From an uncultured Pseudomonadales bacterium (GTDB taxonomy: Bacteria; Pseudomonadota; Gammaproteobacteria; Pseudomonadales; Pseudohongiellaceae), in the NCBI GenBank assembly GCA_943842505.1, contig CALTDI010000022.1:35655-99654 (forward strand): a stretch of 64,000 nt of DNA. Reading direction: 5' to 3'. A model generated the notes under the pieces. That model was given only the letters and a program-made list of their open reading frames with translations. It was not told the DNA's origin and did not search any database. Numbering within the stretch: position 1 is the first letter of the stretch; each line of letters opens with the position of its first letter. The position numbers were made by a program, and so were the translations under genes. Below, in pieces: positions 39,401 through 49,520 of the stretch.

Positions 39401-39785
39401 GCAAGATAGCGTTGCCGCTACTGAAGATGATATTACCGAAATGCTCTCTGTTGGCGACGATGCTGAGATCGAATTCGATATTGACGACGAACCTGAGGAA
39501 GTAAAAGCCGATAGCGCAGAGTCGGATAAAGACGAATTGCTTGACGAAGATGACCTTGATTTTCTCTCCGATGACGAGATCGAAATTGAATCAGTTGAAG
39601 ATATCGAAGAGGTCGACAGGCTTTCCGACGCTGACGAAACGGCAACCAAGCTAGAGTTAGCGTATGCCTATCAGAAGATGGGTGATACAGATGGCGCTAA
39701 GGAAATTTTGCAAGAGGTCATCAAGGAAGGTTCTGATGAGCAAATCGCAGAAGCGACAAAGCTGCTAGGTACCATAGGCGAATAG
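36431..39785 (+). pseudogene. fimV: fimV, broken by three frameshifts
   Basis: FimV is an inner-membrane protein that binds peptidoglycan and organises polar type IV pilus and signalling machinery. All expected parts are present but in different frames: signal peptide and ALNQPL domain (36431-36590), a continuation VSMASTADFERF to a LysM-like block and a membrane helix (36591-38140), an acidic cytoplasmic region (38141-38920), and the C-terminal TPR-like end LELAYAYQKMGDTDGAKEIL (to 39785). Frame changes: one extra base near A36590, one missing in the A-run 38139-38142, one extra near C38921. Correcting these gives exactly 1118 codons including stop. There are no other stops, so decay is recent or the sequence contains errors. 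Confidence 0.85.
38201..38236 (+). repeat. 12-bp tandem repeat within fimV
   Basis: CTCAATGAAGGG at 38201-38212 and 38213-38224, then CTCAATGAAGAG at 38225-38236, encoding LNEG-LNEG-LNEE. It lies 60 bp after the second frameshift. In-frame expansion in an acidic linker is usually tolerated. Confidence 0.85.
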
Positions 39786-39830
39786 TCCGCTTTTTTCGCT
39801 CACCCATTACTACTTGGGTCTAAATGATCT

Positions 39831-40658
39831 GTGCCAACTCACGAGAAATCCTCCACTAAGCAACAGCGCTTTGCGCTAGGCATCGAATACGATGGTCTGG
39901 CGTATTCTGGATGGCAGAAACAGAAATCTCCCCAGCAAGAAACCGTTCAGCAGTACATTGATACAGCGCTTAGCAAGATAGCAGACCGTGAGATAGTCGT
40001 GTCTTGTGCTGGAAGGACTGACGCAGGCGTCCATGCTACGTGCCAGGTTGTCCACTTTGAGAGTGAGATAGATAGAGGCGACAAAGCATGGACTGAGGGG
40101 GTAAATAGTTTGCTGCCAAAGTCGATACGGGTGTTATGGTCGCGTAAGGTTGGCAATGACTTTCATGCGCGCTTCAGCGCATTGTCTCGAAGATACATGT
40201 ATCTCATATATCGACGTGATACCGAATCGGCGATGTTGAATGGCAGGGCGACCTATGTGCGGAGAGAATTAGACGCGCAGGCCATGCACGCCGCAGCGCA
40301 ATACTTGCTCGGCGAGCAAGATTTTACTTCTTTTCGTGCGGCAGGATGTCAGTCGAAGACGGCTATGCGCAATGTAATGCACGCAAATATATACCGCCAG
40401 GGAGGGTTCCTAATCTTTGACGTAAAAGCCAATGCATTTCTTCAGCATATGGTTCGCAACATAGTTGGTTCTCTGTTAGAGGTAGGTAGGGGAGCGCAAG
40501 ACCCAAGCTGGATCGCTAATTTGCTGTCTGGCAAGGACCGGACTCTGGCAGCCCCAACTGCTCCATCTGACGGGCTCTATCTGGTCGGAGTGGCTTACCC
40601 TGAAAGCGATCAGCTGCCAACTGAGCTCGCACTGCCAGGACTATTGCTGGCTCTCTAG
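39831..40658 (+). CDS. truA: tRNA pseudouridine(38-40) synthase
   Basis: Isomerises uridines 38-40 in the tRNA anticodon stem. Catalytic Asp64 lies in CAGRTDAGVHA. The block FHARFSALSRRYMYLIYRR and the C-terminal FLQHMVRNIVG are typical. 275 residues from a GTG start at 39831, 45 bp after fimV. Conserved gammaproteobacterial position between fimV and trpF. Confidence 0.95.
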   Translation: MPTHEKSSTKQQRFALGIEYDGLAYSGWQKQKSPQQETVQQYIDTALSKIADREIVVSCAGRTDAGVHATCQVVHFESEIDRGDKAWTEGVNSLLPKSIRVLWSRKVGNDFHARFSALSRRYMYLIYRRDTESAMLNGRATYVRRELDAQAMHAAAQYLLGEQDFTSFRAAGCQSKTAMRNVMHANIYRQGGFLIFDVKANAFLQHMVRNIVGSLLEVGRGAQDPSWIANLLSGKDRTLAAPTAPSDGLYLVGVAYPESDQLPTELALPGLLLAL

Positions 40659-40714
40659 GCGGGGCTGCATTTCAAACTTTTTGTCTCTGCTAGATAGGCG
40701 CGAATCGGTCTATT

Positions 40715-40723
40715 TGCTAGAAT
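40715..40723 (+). promoter_or_regulatory. Possible extended -10 promoter for trpF
   Basis: TGCTAGAAT is an extended -10 (TGn plus TAGAAT, five of six matches), about 31 bp before the trpF TTG. No good -35 is visible at 17 bp, which extended -10 promoters can do without. Confidence 0.3.
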
Positions 40724-40753
40724 ACCCCTCTTTCATCAGCCTCAAGACCCACC

Positions 40754-41389
40754 TTGCAAAAAATCTGGATTAAAATTTGCGGTATTACGCGGGCGCAGGA
40801 TGCCTTGGCTGCGGCCGAGCTCGGCGCGGACGCTATAGGCGTGGTCATTTATCCAAAAAGCCCAAGAGCGGTAACTGTTGATGAGCTGCCTGGGATCACG
40901 GCCGGGCTTGCGGATCAGGTAGTCGTAGTAGCCCTATTCGTCGATCCAGAGCCCGAGTTAGTGCGTAGTGTTATACAGACCGGTTCAGTTGATCTGCTGC
41001 AGTTTCACGGAAGTGAATCGCCGGAATTTTGTGAGCAGTTTGCCATGCCCTATATGAAGGCAGTCGCGGTCAAGGGAGACAGTAACCTGCAAGAGGTGAT
41101 TGCGCCATACGAGACTGCTCGCTTTATCTTGCTCGATAGCTATGATCCGATAATGCCGGGCGGAACCGGAAAGACATTCGATTGGCATAAAGTGGAGCGG
41201 TTGAGCGAGCGCCAGCAGTCACGGTTGGTATTGGCGGGCGGACTGAAGCCAGATAACGTGAGACTGGCGATAGAAACCGTCAGACCCTTTGGCGTCGATG
41301 TGAGCAGCGGCGTTGAGGCGAGTAAGGGAATTAAGGATATCGAAAAGATGAAATCATTTATCGAAGGAGTAAAAGCAAGTGATCAATAG
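40754..41389 (+). CDS. trpF: Phosphoribosylanthranilate isomerase
   Basis: Third step from chorismate toward tryptophan, an Amadori rearrangement. The N-terminal [12 protein letters not shown] holds the catalytic cysteine, and the catalytic-aspartate region [17 protein letters not shown] and GVDVSSGVE are intact. The 211-residue length is typical. The start is a TTG at 40754 with no clear ribosome binding site. The 3' end overlaps trpB by 11 nt. Confidence 0.94.
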   Translation: MQKIWIKICGITRAQDALAAAELGADAIGVVIYPKSPRAVTVDELPGITAGLADQVVVVALFVDPEPELVRSVIQTGSVDLLQFHGSESPEFCEQFAMPYMKAVAVKGDSNLQEVIAPYETARFILLDSYDPIMPGGTGKTFDWHKVERLSERQQSRLVLAGGLKPDNVRLAIETVRPFGVDVSSGVEASKGIKDIEKMKSFIEGVKASDQ

Positions 41390-42614
41390 TGAAGAGTCTG
41401 CGACTAGCGTTGATCCGGCTCAATTTGATGGACCCGATGCCACAGGGCATTTTGGTCCCTACGGTGGAATATTCGTCGGCGAAACCCTGATAGCGGCAGT
41501 CGAAGAATTAGCTGAGGTGTATGAGAGCTTATCTTCGGATAAGGAGTTCTGGGCCGAGTATGACTCCGAGTTAAAGCACTATGTGGGAAGACCATCTCCT
41601 CTGTATTTTGCAGAGCGCTTGACCAATGCTGCGGGCGGCGCGAAGTTGTATCTCAAGCGAGAAGACCTCAATCATACGGGCGCACATAAGGTTAACAATA
41701 CTATCGGACAGGCGCTGCTCGCTAAGCGCATGGGCAAGACGCGTATCATTGCAGAGACCGGAGCCGGACAACACGGTGTTGCCAGCGCTACCGTAGCTGC
41801 GCGGCTGGGCTTAGAGTGTCATGTCTATATGGGTGCCGATGATATTGTGAGACAGGCGCCAAATGTTTATCGCATGAAGCTCTTGGGAGCGAACGTTATT
41901 TCGGTCAATTCCGGTTCGCGCACCTTAAAAGATGCAATGAACGAAGCGCTACGCGACTGGGCGACCAACGTAGATAACACTTATTATATTATTGGCACAG
42001 TAGCAGGTCCGCACCCGTACCCAAAACTCGTGCGCGACTTCCAGTGTATTATTGGCAGAGAAGCTCGGGAGCAGTCACTGGAACAGATAGGTAGGTTGCC
42101 CGATGCATTGGTGGCTTGTGTGGGTGGTGGCTCAAACGCCATTGGGCTGTTCCATCCATTTCTGAAAGATGAATCTGTCGCTATGTATGGTGTAGAGGCG
42201 GGCGGTCATGGTATCGCTACCGGACAACACGCAGCCCCACTAAGTGCGGGCTCGCCTGGCGTATTGCATGGTAATAGAACGTATCTAATGTCTGATGCGT
42301 CAGGACAAATCCTGGAAACTCATTCGGTTTCTGCAGGATTAGATTATCCAGGCGTAGGTCCAGAGCATTCCTGGTTGAAAGACTTGAAACGGGTTAACTA
42401 CGTAGACGCAACTGATGAAGAAGCCATGGAGGCGTTTCACAAGTTGACGCGACTCGAAGGTATAATACCTGCGCTGGAGTCTAGCCATGCGGTGGCTTAT
42501 GCGATGAAGCTAGCGGCAACGATGCCAAAGGATAAGTGTATTATTATCAATCTGTCGGGACGTGGCGATAAGGATATAGAGACAGTTGCGAAGATCGAAG
42601 GTATCAAGCTCTAG
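41379..42614 (+). CDS. trpB: Tryptophan synthase beta chain
   Basis: Condenses indole with serine using pyridoxal phosphate, which is bound by Lys104 in [13 protein letters not shown]. The phosphate-binding loop [10 protein letters not shown] and the start [13 protein letters not shown] are present. 411 residues from a GTG inside the end of trpF, with GGAG upstream, so translation is probably coupled. Partner trpA follows after 72 bp. Confidence 0.97.
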   Translation: MINSEESATSVDPAQFDGPDATGHFGPYGGIFVGETLIAAVEELAEVYESLSSDKEFWAEYDSELKHYVGRPSPLYFAERLTNAAGGAKLYLKREDLNHTGAHKVNNTIGQALLAKRMGKTRIIAETGAGQHGVASATVAARLGLECHVYMGADDIVRQAPNVYRMKLLGANVISVNSGSRTLKDAMNEALRDWATNVDNTYYIIGTVAGPHPYPKLVRDFQCIIGREAREQSLEQIGRLPDALVACVGGGSNAIGLFHPFLKDESVAMYGVEAGGHGIATGQHAAPLSAGSPGVLHGNRTYLMSDASGQILETHSVSAGLDYPGVGPEHSWLKDLKRVNYVDATDEEAMEAFHKLTRLEGIIPALESSHAVAYAMKLAATMPKDKCIIINLSGRGDKDIETVAKIEGIKL

Positions 42615-42686
42615 AGAAAGCGTTAGCCTAGAACTTTTGTAGAAAATAAAATAAAGCAGGCGCGGAAAAAAGACCTAGAGAAAACC

Positions 42687-43505
42687 ATGAGTAGAATAGA
42701 GCAAATAGCGCAGAAGGCCGCAGCGGCCAAGAAGAAGTTGTTGATACCCTACCTCGTTGCGGGTGACCCGAACCTCGAGACTACCAGTGCCTTAATGCAC
42801 AAGCTGGTCGAGCAGGGTGCAGATATTATCGAGCTGGGAATCCCCTTTAGTGATCCATCATCTGATGGGCCGGTAATTCAACGAGGTGTAGAGCGCTCCC
42901 TGTCAAAAGGAACAACACTCAAGCAGGTGTTAGAGCTGGTGGCCGAGTTTAGGCAGACAGATACGCAGACGGGCATCGTGCTGATGGGTTATTTGAATCC
43001 AATCGAGATAATGACCTACAAGACTTTCGTCGATACGGCTAGCAGTGTGGGCGTGGATGGCGTGTTGATCGTCGACTTGCCACCGGCTGAGGCTCACGAC
43101 TTACATGCCATGTTGCGAGAGAGTGAGATCGATACGATATTTCTGGTCGCTCCGACAACGAGGGATGATCGTGTGGCAAGTATTACGGAGCTCTGTAGTG
43201 GGTACTTGTATTATGTGTCCTTGAAAGGAGTTACCGGAGCCGCGTTGACTGACTTCGGATCTGTAACGGCGAATATTAGCAAGCTGAGAGAGCGTACAAA
43301 GTTGCCGATTGTGATCGGTTTTGGTATTAAAGACGCAGGTAGTGCTGGTGCTATGGGGCAGCTAGCCGACGGGGTTATTATAGGTAGTGCTCTGGTTGAA
43401 AAAATTGCTCTGTTGGCCGATCAAGTAGATCAGGACACTGCTGTTTTAAGCGAGACTACACAGGTTATCGCGCAGGCAAGAGAAGCCTTAGACAAACTCG
43501 TGTAA
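42687..43505 (+). CDS. trpA: Tryptophan synthase alpha chain
   Basis: Cleaves indole-glycerol phosphate and channels indole to TrpB. Catalytic Glu49 lies in IIELGIPFSDPSSDGP, with the catalytic aspartate near residue 60 in the same block. The phosphate-site region FGIKDAGSAGA is recognisable. 272 residues, normal. Part of the trpFBA-accD-folC cluster. Confidence 0.97.
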   Translation: MSRIEQIAQKAAAAKKKLLIPYLVAGDPNLETTSALMHKLVEQGADIIELGIPFSDPSSDGPVIQRGVERSLSKGTTLKQVLELVAEFRQTDTQTGIVLMGYLNPIEIMTYKTFVDTASSVGVDGVLIVDLPPAEAHDLHAMLRESEIDTIFLVAPTTRDDRVASITELCSGYLYYVSLKGVTGAALTDFGSVTANISKLRERTKLPIVIGFGIKDAGSAGAMGQLADGVIIGSALVEKIALLADQVDQDTAVLSETTQVIAQAREALDKLV

Positions 43506-43536
43506 TATCCTATTGACTGTTTAGACGGACAAGAGA

Positions 43537-44406
43537 ATGAGCTGGATAGATAAAATATTACCCTCGATTGCGAATGCCCCAAAAGACGCAAAGAAATCTG
43601 CTGTTCCCGAGGGTACCTGGAAGCAGTGTCCGCGCTGTGATGCAATGCTTTACAAGAAATCGCTCAGCGATAACTATGATGTTTGCCCCAAATGTGAGCA
43701 TCACCTGCGGATAACAGCCAGGCGTCGCGTTGAATTATTTCTGGACGCAGGCGATCAGGAAGAGCTCAATGTCGATATGGAGCCAGTGGATCTTCTGAAG
43801 TTTAAAGACCTGAAGAAGTATAAAGACAGGCTTAGCGCGGCTCAGAAGGGCACTGGCGAGAAGGATGCGCTTATTGTCGTGAAAGGAAAGGTTGAAGAGA
43901 TTCCTGTAATAGTGGCTGCCTTCGAATTCAGCTTTATCGGCGGCTCGATGGGCGCAGTCGTTGGCGAAAAATTCACTCAGGCTGTCAATACCTGCATAGC
44001 GCAGGGCCTTCCCCTGGTTTGTTTCTCCACTAGCGGTGGGGCGCGCATGCAAGAGGCGTTGATCTCTCTCATGCAAATGCCGAAGACCTCCGCCGCATTA
44101 GAGAAGCTGAAACAAAACTCTCTGCCCTATATCTCGGTTCTGGTTGATCCGGTCTATGGCGGCGTTTCTGCAAGTTTGGCGATGCTTGGCGATGTAAATA
44201 TTGCTGAACCGAATGCCCTGGTGGGATTCACCGGCCCGGATGTTATTCGTCAGACAGTGCGAGTTAAGTTGCCCGAGGGTTTTCAGCGTAGCGAATTTCT
44301 TCTCGAGCATGGAGCGATTGATATGATTGTTCATCGCAAGAATCTGCGCGGCAAGATAGCATCGATATTAGACAAATTACTCTATTTCAAGCGCTCCGCC
44401 TCTTAA
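43537..44406 (+). CDS. accD: Acetyl-CoA carboxylase carboxyltransferase subunit beta
   Basis: Transfers carboxyl from biotin to acetyl-CoA with AccA, starting fatty-acid synthesis. It has an N-terminal zinc ribbon CPRCDAML...CPKCEHH and carboxyltransferase blocks [17 protein letters not shown] and [13 protein letters not shown]. 289 residues, typical. Lies between trpA and folC as in many Proteobacteria. Confidence 0.97.
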   Translation: MSWIDKILPSIANAPKDAKKSAVPEGTWKQCPRCDAMLYKKSLSDNYDVCPKCEHHLRITARRRVELFLDAGDQEELNVDMEPVDLLKFKDLKKYKDRLSAAQKGTGEKDALIVVKGKVEEIPVIVAAFEFSFIGGSMGAVVGEKFTQAVNTCIAQGLPLVCFSTSGGARMQEALISLMQMPKTSAALEKLKQNSLPYISVLVDPVYGGVSASLAMLGDVNIAEPNALVGFTGPDVIRQTVRVKLPEGFQRSEFLLEHGAIDMIVHRKNLRGKIASILDKLLYFKRSAS

Positions 44407-44424
44407 ATCATCTGAGTTAAAGCA

Positions 44425-45732
44425 ATGCCCGCCAAAGGAAGCTCTCTCGACTCCTGGTTGGAGTATATCTCCAGTGTGCATCCGCGCGAGATTGAGCTCG
44501 GTCTTGACCGCACTAAACGAGTTGCGCAACACCTGCAGCTGGAGAAGCCCGATTCTCTTATAGTCACAGTCGCAGGCACCAACGGCAAGGGTTCCTGTGT
44601 GGCGACCATGGAAGCTATCTTGCAGCAGGCAGGGTATAAAACCGGCTGTTATACCTCTCCTCATATTCATACCTTCAACGAACGTATACGCATCGACTCG
44701 AAGAGTATTGACGACGAGTCGCTTGTCGCCGCTCTGGAAGCGATAGATGGCGCACGTGAAGATGAATCTCTAAGTTACTTCGAGTACGCAACTTTAGCGG
44801 GGCTCTACTTATTTCACGAGTCGCAGGTCGATATCTGCTTGCTTGAGGTCGGGCTCGGTGGTCGCCTGGATGCGGTAAATATAGTCGACGCCGATGTTGC
44901 TATTATCAGCAGCATAGGTATAGATCATACCGATTGGCTGGGCAATGACATCGAGTCTATCGCTGCCGAGAAGGCTGGCATCATGCGGTCGCATTCGCCT
45001 ACGGTCTTCGGCGGAATGAGTCCTCCATCCGCTATTATCAACAGAGCACAGGAGTTGGGGTCACCCCTGTTAGTGCTCGGACATGATTTTCATATCGATG
45101 AGAGTGCCGATGGGGGTAGTTGGCAATGGAGTGGCCTGAATAGGGAAGGGGCATCTAAGTGCTATTCAGACCTCCCGCTCACTAGTCTCATGTTGAGTAA
45201 TGTTGCCACCGCGATACAAGCCATAAATTTGCTACCTGTACGGCTGAAAGATGAGATTGTCGGCGCTGCGCTCACTGATTTGGGGCTTGCAGGCAGGTTT
45301 GAAGTCAGGAGGGACTGTCTCAGCGGTAGAAATGTAATCTTCGATGTGGCGCATAACCCTGCCGCGATGGAGCGGCTAGCTGCCAGGGTGCAGCGCTACA
45401 AGGGCCTTAAACCGGAGCTTGGGCGCGTAGCGGTGGTGCTAGCCATGATGGCGGATAAAGATGTGCTAGGAATGATCACAGCCTTAGAATACTGCGTAGA
45501 CATCTGGTATATTGCGCAGGTCGATCAGGCCCGCAGTATGGCCGCAGATGAAGTGGCACAAACCATGAAACGCGTGGGAATTGGCGTGGATCGTGGCCAG
45601 ATTTCGCGATTCGACAGTGTACAGTCGGCTTATAGAGCCGCCTGTGCTGAGACCGAAGCACTGGATCTCGTGCTGGTGACAGGCTCGTTCCTTACCGTGG
45701 CGGCTGTTCACGGGCTCAGTGAGCCGGCTTGA
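44425..45732 (+). CDS. folC: Dihydrofolate/folylpolyglutamate synthase
   Basis: Adds glutamate to dihydropteroate and to folates, using ATP. The P-loop VAGTNGKGSCVATME lies at about residues 50-64, and the Mur-ligase-like SIGIDHTDWLGND and FDVAHNPAAM are present. 435 residues, normal. 18 bp after accD. Confidence 0.95.
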   Translation: MPAKGSSLDSWLEYISSVHPREIELGLDRTKRVAQHLQLEKPDSLIVTVAGTNGKGSCVATMEAILQQAGYKTGCYTSPHIHTFNERIRIDSKSIDDESLVAALEAIDGAREDESLSYFEYATLAGLYLFHESQVDICLLEVGLGGRLDAVNIVDADVAIISSIGIDHTDWLGNDIESIAAEKAGIMRSHSPTVFGGMSPPSAIINRAQELGSPLLVLGHDFHIDESADGGSWQWSGLNREGASKCYSDLPLTSLMLSNVATAIQAINLLPVRLKDEIVGAALTDLGLAGRFEVRRDCLSGRNVIFDVAHNPAAMERLAARVQRYKGLKPELGRVAVVLAMMADKDVLGMITALEYCVDIWYIAQVDQARSMAADEVAQTMKRVGIGVDRGQISRFDSVQSAYRAACAETEALDLVLVTGSFLTVAAVHGLSEPA

Positions 45733-45786
45733 AGGACTAGCGGAAACGAAGACCAGCAATCTTATTGATATTGAGGTGTTTACGGC

Positions 45787-46392
45787 TTGAATCAGGGCGC
45801 CAAACAACGAATCGTCGGTACTGTCGTGCTACTCGCCCTAGCCTTAATTTTCTTGCCTATCATTTTTGATGGCCAGGGCAGCTATGAAGCCCCCGTCACC
45901 AGCCGTATTCCCGATACCCCCATTATTTCTATCTTGCCCGAGCCAGTACAATCGCGCCCGGTGATCGTGAATGATGCGCAGCCCAATGAGCCGGCGATCG
46001 CGACTACCGTGAATCTAGTCGAAGAGGTGGTGTCGGAGATCGAAGAGGCTGCTGTAATTGAAGAGGCTGCCGCAGAGGTCGAAATCACCGAATCCCAAGC
46101 GATTTTTAGTCGCGAAGTCCCCACGCTCAGTGATGCGGGCCTGCCCCAGGGCTGGAGTGTCCGACTGGGCTCTTTTTCCGACGCAGAAAATGCGAGCAAT
46201 CTATTAGGACGTCTGCAGGAAGCAGGTTACAAGGCTTATACTAGAGACATCAGCAGTGACCAGGGTTCTCTAACCGGTGTCTTCGTCGGGCCGTGGCTCG
46301 ATAGAGGTCAGGTAAATGAGTATCAGCGGAAGTTGCAAGAGGAGTTTAGTTTAGCAGGTCTGGTAGTTCGCTACGAACTAGAGCGGTTATAG
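45787..46392 (+). CDS. SPOR-domain cell-division protein (DedD-like)
   Basis: A membrane-anchored protein (helix about residues 10-26) with an acidic, low-complexity periplasmic linker and a C-terminal SPOR domain (about 122-200, GWSVRLGSFSDAENASNLLGRLQEAGYKA region). SPOR domains bind denuded septal peptidoglycan. The start is TTG at 45787 with GAGG upstream. Position between folC and cvpA equals dedD in Pseudomonas; the symbol is withheld because SPOR proteins are hard to tell apart. Confidence 0.85.
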   Translation: MNQGAKQRIVGTVVLLALALIFLPIIFDGQGSYEAPVTSRIPDTPIISILPEPVQSRPVIVNDAQPNEPAIATTVNLVEEVVSEIEEAAVIEEAAAEVEITESQAIFSREVPTLSDAGLPQGWSVRLGSFSDAENASNLLGRLQEAGYKAYTRDISSDQGSLTGVFVGPWLDRGQVNEYQRKLQEEFSLAGLVVRYELERL

Positions 46393-46409
46393 TCAGCACT
46401 GGTTAGCAA

Positions 46410-46901
46410 ATGGCATTTAATCAAGTCGATATAGTCATTCTTATAATTACGGTGCTCTCGTCGGCATTCGGTCTGTGGCGTGGCTTGATAAAGGAAGTGC
46501 TCTCGTTGTTAACTTGGATCGCCGCCTTGCTGGTATCTAGGGTCTACAGTGAGCCCCTGGCTGAAATGATGACGGGGATGATAGAGAACGACGGCATTCG
46601 CTACGTAACGGCCTTTGCTGTTCTCTTTGTGATTGTGATGATGCTGGGGACGTTTCTAAACTTTCTCATGTCGAAGCTGCTGACGATCACCGGCTTGAAG
46701 TTAGCCGACCGTCTTCTTGGCGCCGCCTTTGGCGTAGCCAGAGGTGTGATAATCGTGTTGGTAATTCTTTTTATCGCCAGTATGTTCGTTTCGGAAACAC
46801 AGTTGTGGCAGCAATCACAGTTGATTCCTTATGGAATGGCTATGATCGAGAAGTCGCAGGTTTTTATCGGAGATATGAATAGCGTCGAGCCGACGCCCTA
46901 A
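46410..46901 (+). CDS. cvpA: CvpA family membrane protein
   Basis: 163 residues with four hydrophobic helices, the CvpA pattern. The start FNQVDIVILIITVLSSAFGLWRG is typical. Originally linked to colicin V export in E. coli, later to envelope stress; the exact function is unclear. It sits 24 bp before purF, the usual gammaproteobacterial arrangement. Confidence 0.93.
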   Translation: MAFNQVDIVILIITVLSSAFGLWRGLIKEVLSLLTWIAALLVSRVYSEPLAEMMTGMIENDGIRYVTAFAVLFVIVMMLGTFLNFLMSKLLTITGLKLADRLLGAAFGVARGVIIVLVILFIASMFVSETQLWQQSQLIPYGMAMIEKSQVFIGDMNSVEPTP

Positions 46902-46925
46902 ATACGGTTAATCGCGGAGCGTACT

Positions 46926-48428
46926 ATGTGTGGATTGGTAGGTGTGGTTGCAAGTAAGGATGTCGGCGTCTGTCTCTATGACACCTTAACCGTCCTGCAG
47001 CACCGAGGTCAGGATGCGGCGGGTATCATGACCAGTGACAACGGAAAGTTGAATCTGCGCAAGGATAACGGTCTAGTGAAAGATGTCTTTCGCACTCGTC
47101 ATATGCGCAGACTAACGGGCAATATGGGAATCGGCCACGTGCGCTATCCCACCGCTGGGAGCTCTAGCCCCGCTCTCGCTCAACCTTTCTATGTGAATTC
47201 TCCTTATGGCCTGTGCCTGGCGCACAATGGCAACCTTACTAACAGCAAAGAGCTTAGTCGCGACTTGTTCAAAGAAGACCTGCGTCATATCAATACCGAC
47301 TCCGACTCTGAGGTCTTGCTAAATGTATTCGCTCACGAGTTGCAGCGCCGTAACAAGATGAAGCCTCTACCTGTAGATGTATTTGCGGCCGTTGCCGGTG
47401 TGCATAATCGTTGTCGCGGGGGGTTCGCCGCCGTTGTCATGCTGTCTGGGTACGGCATCGTAGGTTTCAGGGATAGAAATGGCATACGTCCGTTGGTGTT
47501 TGGCAGCAGGGTGACGAAGAAGGGCAAGAAGGAGTATATGATTGCCTCAGAGAGCGTTGCTCTGGATTCTCAAGGGTTTACGATAGAGCGAGATGTCGCG
47601 CCCGGCGAGGCTGTCTACATAGATATTGAGGGGCAATTGCATACTGAAGTTTGTACAGAGCCTGGCGTCCATACACCCTGCATTTTCGAGCATGTCTATT
47701 TTGCCCGTCCCGATTCTTTTATGGATGGTATATCGGTCTATAAGGCTCGCCTGCGAATGGGTGAGCGTCTCGCTGACAAGATCGAGCGAGTGCGTCCAGC
47801 TCATGATATCGATGTAATTATTCCTATACCCGACACGAGCCGCACGGCGGCCCTAGAGCTGGCAAATCGATTAGGTTTAAAATTTCGCGAAGGCTTTGTG
47901 AAGAATCGTTATATAGGTCGTACTTTTATAATGCCGGGTCAGAGCCAGCGCAAGAAGAGTGTGCGGCAGAAGCTAAACGCGATCGATCTGGAGTTCAAGG
48001 GCAAGAATGTCTTGCTGGTCGATGATTCAATCGTTCGTGGGACTACCTGTAAGCAGATCATTCAGATGGCGCGTGATGCAGGCGCGGCCAAGGTCTATTT
48101 CGCCTCAGCTGCTCCTGCGATTCGTTATCCGAATGTGTACGGTATTGATATGCCAGCCGCGGCGGAACTCATCGCCTCAGGTAAGACGGAGAAGGAAATC
48201 GAGGAAGCCATAGGAGCTGACTGGTTGATCTATCAGGATTTGGATGATCTGATCTCAACCGCTGTAGAGGGCAATCCCGATATCGAAGAGTTCGAGTGCT
48301 CAGTATTTAATGGCGAGTACGTAACCGGCGACGTGGATGAGATCTATCTCAAGCGTCTCGAAAATCTGCGTAACGATGCGGCGAAGGCAGAGAAGGCGAG
48401 CAAGAAAGCTGCTGCAGCAGCGGAGTAG
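46926..48428 (+). CDS. purF: Amidophosphoribosyltransferase
   Basis: First committed step of purine synthesis, making phosphoribosylamine from PRPP and glutamine. Cys2 (MCGLVGVV) becomes the N-terminal nucleophile of the glutaminase domain after Met removal. The PRPP-binding motif [17 protein letters not shown] lies in the second half. 500 residues with a lysine/alanine-rich tail, normal for the family. Confidence 0.97.
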   Translation: MCGLVGVVASKDVGVCLYDTLTVLQHRGQDAAGIMTSDNGKLNLRKDNGLVKDVFRTRHMRRLTGNMGIGHVRYPTAGSSSPALAQPFYVNSPYGLCLAHNGNLTNSKELSRDLFKEDLRHINTDSDSEVLLNVFAHELQRRNKMKPLPVDVFAAVAGVHNRCRGGFAAVVMLSGYGIVGFRDRNGIRPLVFGSRVTKKGKKEYMIASESVALDSQGFTIERDVAPGEAVYIDIEGQLHTEVCTEPGVHTPCIFEHVYFARPDSFMDGISVYKARLRMGERLADKIERVRPAHDIDVIIPIPDTSRTAALELANRLGLKFREGFVKNRYIGRTFIMPGQSQRKKSVRQKLNAIDLEFKGKNVLLVDDSIVRGTTCKQIIQMARDAGAAKVYFASAAPAIRYPNVYGIDMPAAAELIASGKTEKEIEEAIGADWLIYQDLDDLISTAVEGNPDIEEFECSVFNGEYVTGDVDEIYLKRLENLRNDAAKAEKASKKAAAAAE

Positions 48429-48484
48429 AATCGGTTTTTTCTCCAGTGTAGGCCAAGTCGAAGAAGCAGACAGGTGAGTAGACG

Positions 48485-49465
48485 ATGTTATCCGCTAAAA
48501 CCGAAAAAAATGTGCCAGGTCAGGTTGATCTAGTAGACAATAAACTATCGCAGCAGGTGCAAACTACTGTTGCCGAGGTGGGCAAGGCGCTACTTGGTAA
48601 AGAGCATCAGATCCGGCTTGCCCTTTGCTGCCTATTCTCCGGCGGTCACCTGCTCATCGAAGATTTGCCTGGCATGGGGAAAACCACTTTATCTTATGCC
48701 CTGGCAAAGGCGTTGGGTCTTAGTTATAACCGTATTCAAGGCACCAGTGATCTGCTACCGGCAGATATATTGGGCATCTCAATCTTTAATCAAACTACCA
48801 GCGAGTTTTCATTTCATCCCGGGCCTATTTTTAGCCAGCTCGTGCTCGCCGATGAGATAAACCGAACTACGCCCAAGACGCAAAGTGCTCTGTTAGAGGC
48901 CATGGAAGAACGTCAGGTATCTATTGAGGGAGAGACAAGAAGCCTTCCCGATCCTTTCTTCGTTATCGCCACGCAGAATCCGGTTACGCTTGCGGGTACT
49001 TATCCGTTACCAGAATCCCAGCTCGATCGCTTTCTCATGCGTCTGCGGCTTGGCTATCCCGATCACCGTGCGGAACGTGAATTGTTGGAGATGAACACAG
49101 AGCGTGACAAGGTCGAGGCAGTTAACCAGTGTCTTTCGTTGGAAGAAGTGATTGCTTTCCGTCGCCAGTCCGCCGAAGTCAATGCCAGCGACTCCCTGCT
49201 GGACTATGTGCAAGGGTTGATCGCTTTTACTCGAGGGAAGGACGAATTTCATTTTGGCCTATCGCCACGAGGCAGCCTTGCAATAATGCGTTCAGCTAAA
49301 ACCTGGGCGCTCATGAGCGGGCGTAATCACGTGGTGCCGGAGGATGTTCAGGCTATTTTGCCATCCGTCGTAGAGCACCGCTTACGTGCGACAATGGATG
49401 ACGATGGGCACAGTGGTGCCTCGCTAGTGCAACGACTGTTGAACGAAGTCGATGTAATCGAGTAA
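48485..49465 (+). CDS. MoxR-type AAA+ ATPase (first system)
   Basis: A chaperone-like ATPase of the MoxR family, 326 residues, cytosolic. It has a Walker A GMGKTT and Walker B LVLADEINRTT, and the sensor region ATQNPVTLAGTYPLPESQLDRF is typical. Good ribosome binding site AGGTGAG. First gene of a moxR-DUF58-tgpA group; MoxR proteins work with DUF58 or VWA partners to assemble or activate other proteins. Target unknown. Confidence 0.9.
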   Translation: MLSAKTEKNVPGQVDLVDNKLSQQVQTTVAEVGKALLGKEHQIRLALCCLFSGGHLLIEDLPGMGKTTLSYALAKALGLSYNRIQGTSDLLPADILGISIFNQTTSEFSFHPGPIFSQLVLADEINRTTPKTQSALLEAMEERQVSIEGETRSLPDPFFVIATQNPVTLAGTYPLPESQLDRFLMRLRLGYPDHRAERELLEMNTERDKVEAVNQCLSLEEVIAFRRQSAEVNASDSLLDYVQGLIAFTRGKDEFHFGLSPRGSLAIMRSAKTWALMSGRNHVVPEDVQAILPSVVEHRLRATMDDDGHSGASLVQRLLNEVDVIE

Positions 49466-49520
49466 ATCTTATCGCTGTACGGCAAGCAACGAACTCACAA
49501 TCATTCCCCGAGTAAGCGTG

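Noticed and set aside
38873-39649. Long serine-rich open frame on the minus strand
   Set aside because: It is the antisense of the acidic, GAT/GAA-rich part of fimV; composition explains the lack of stops and it has no recognisable domain or start signal.
48395-48445. Intrinsic terminator after purF
   Set aside because: GCTGCTGCAGCAGC is self-complementary but has no loop and lies too far from the T-run at 48434-48439.
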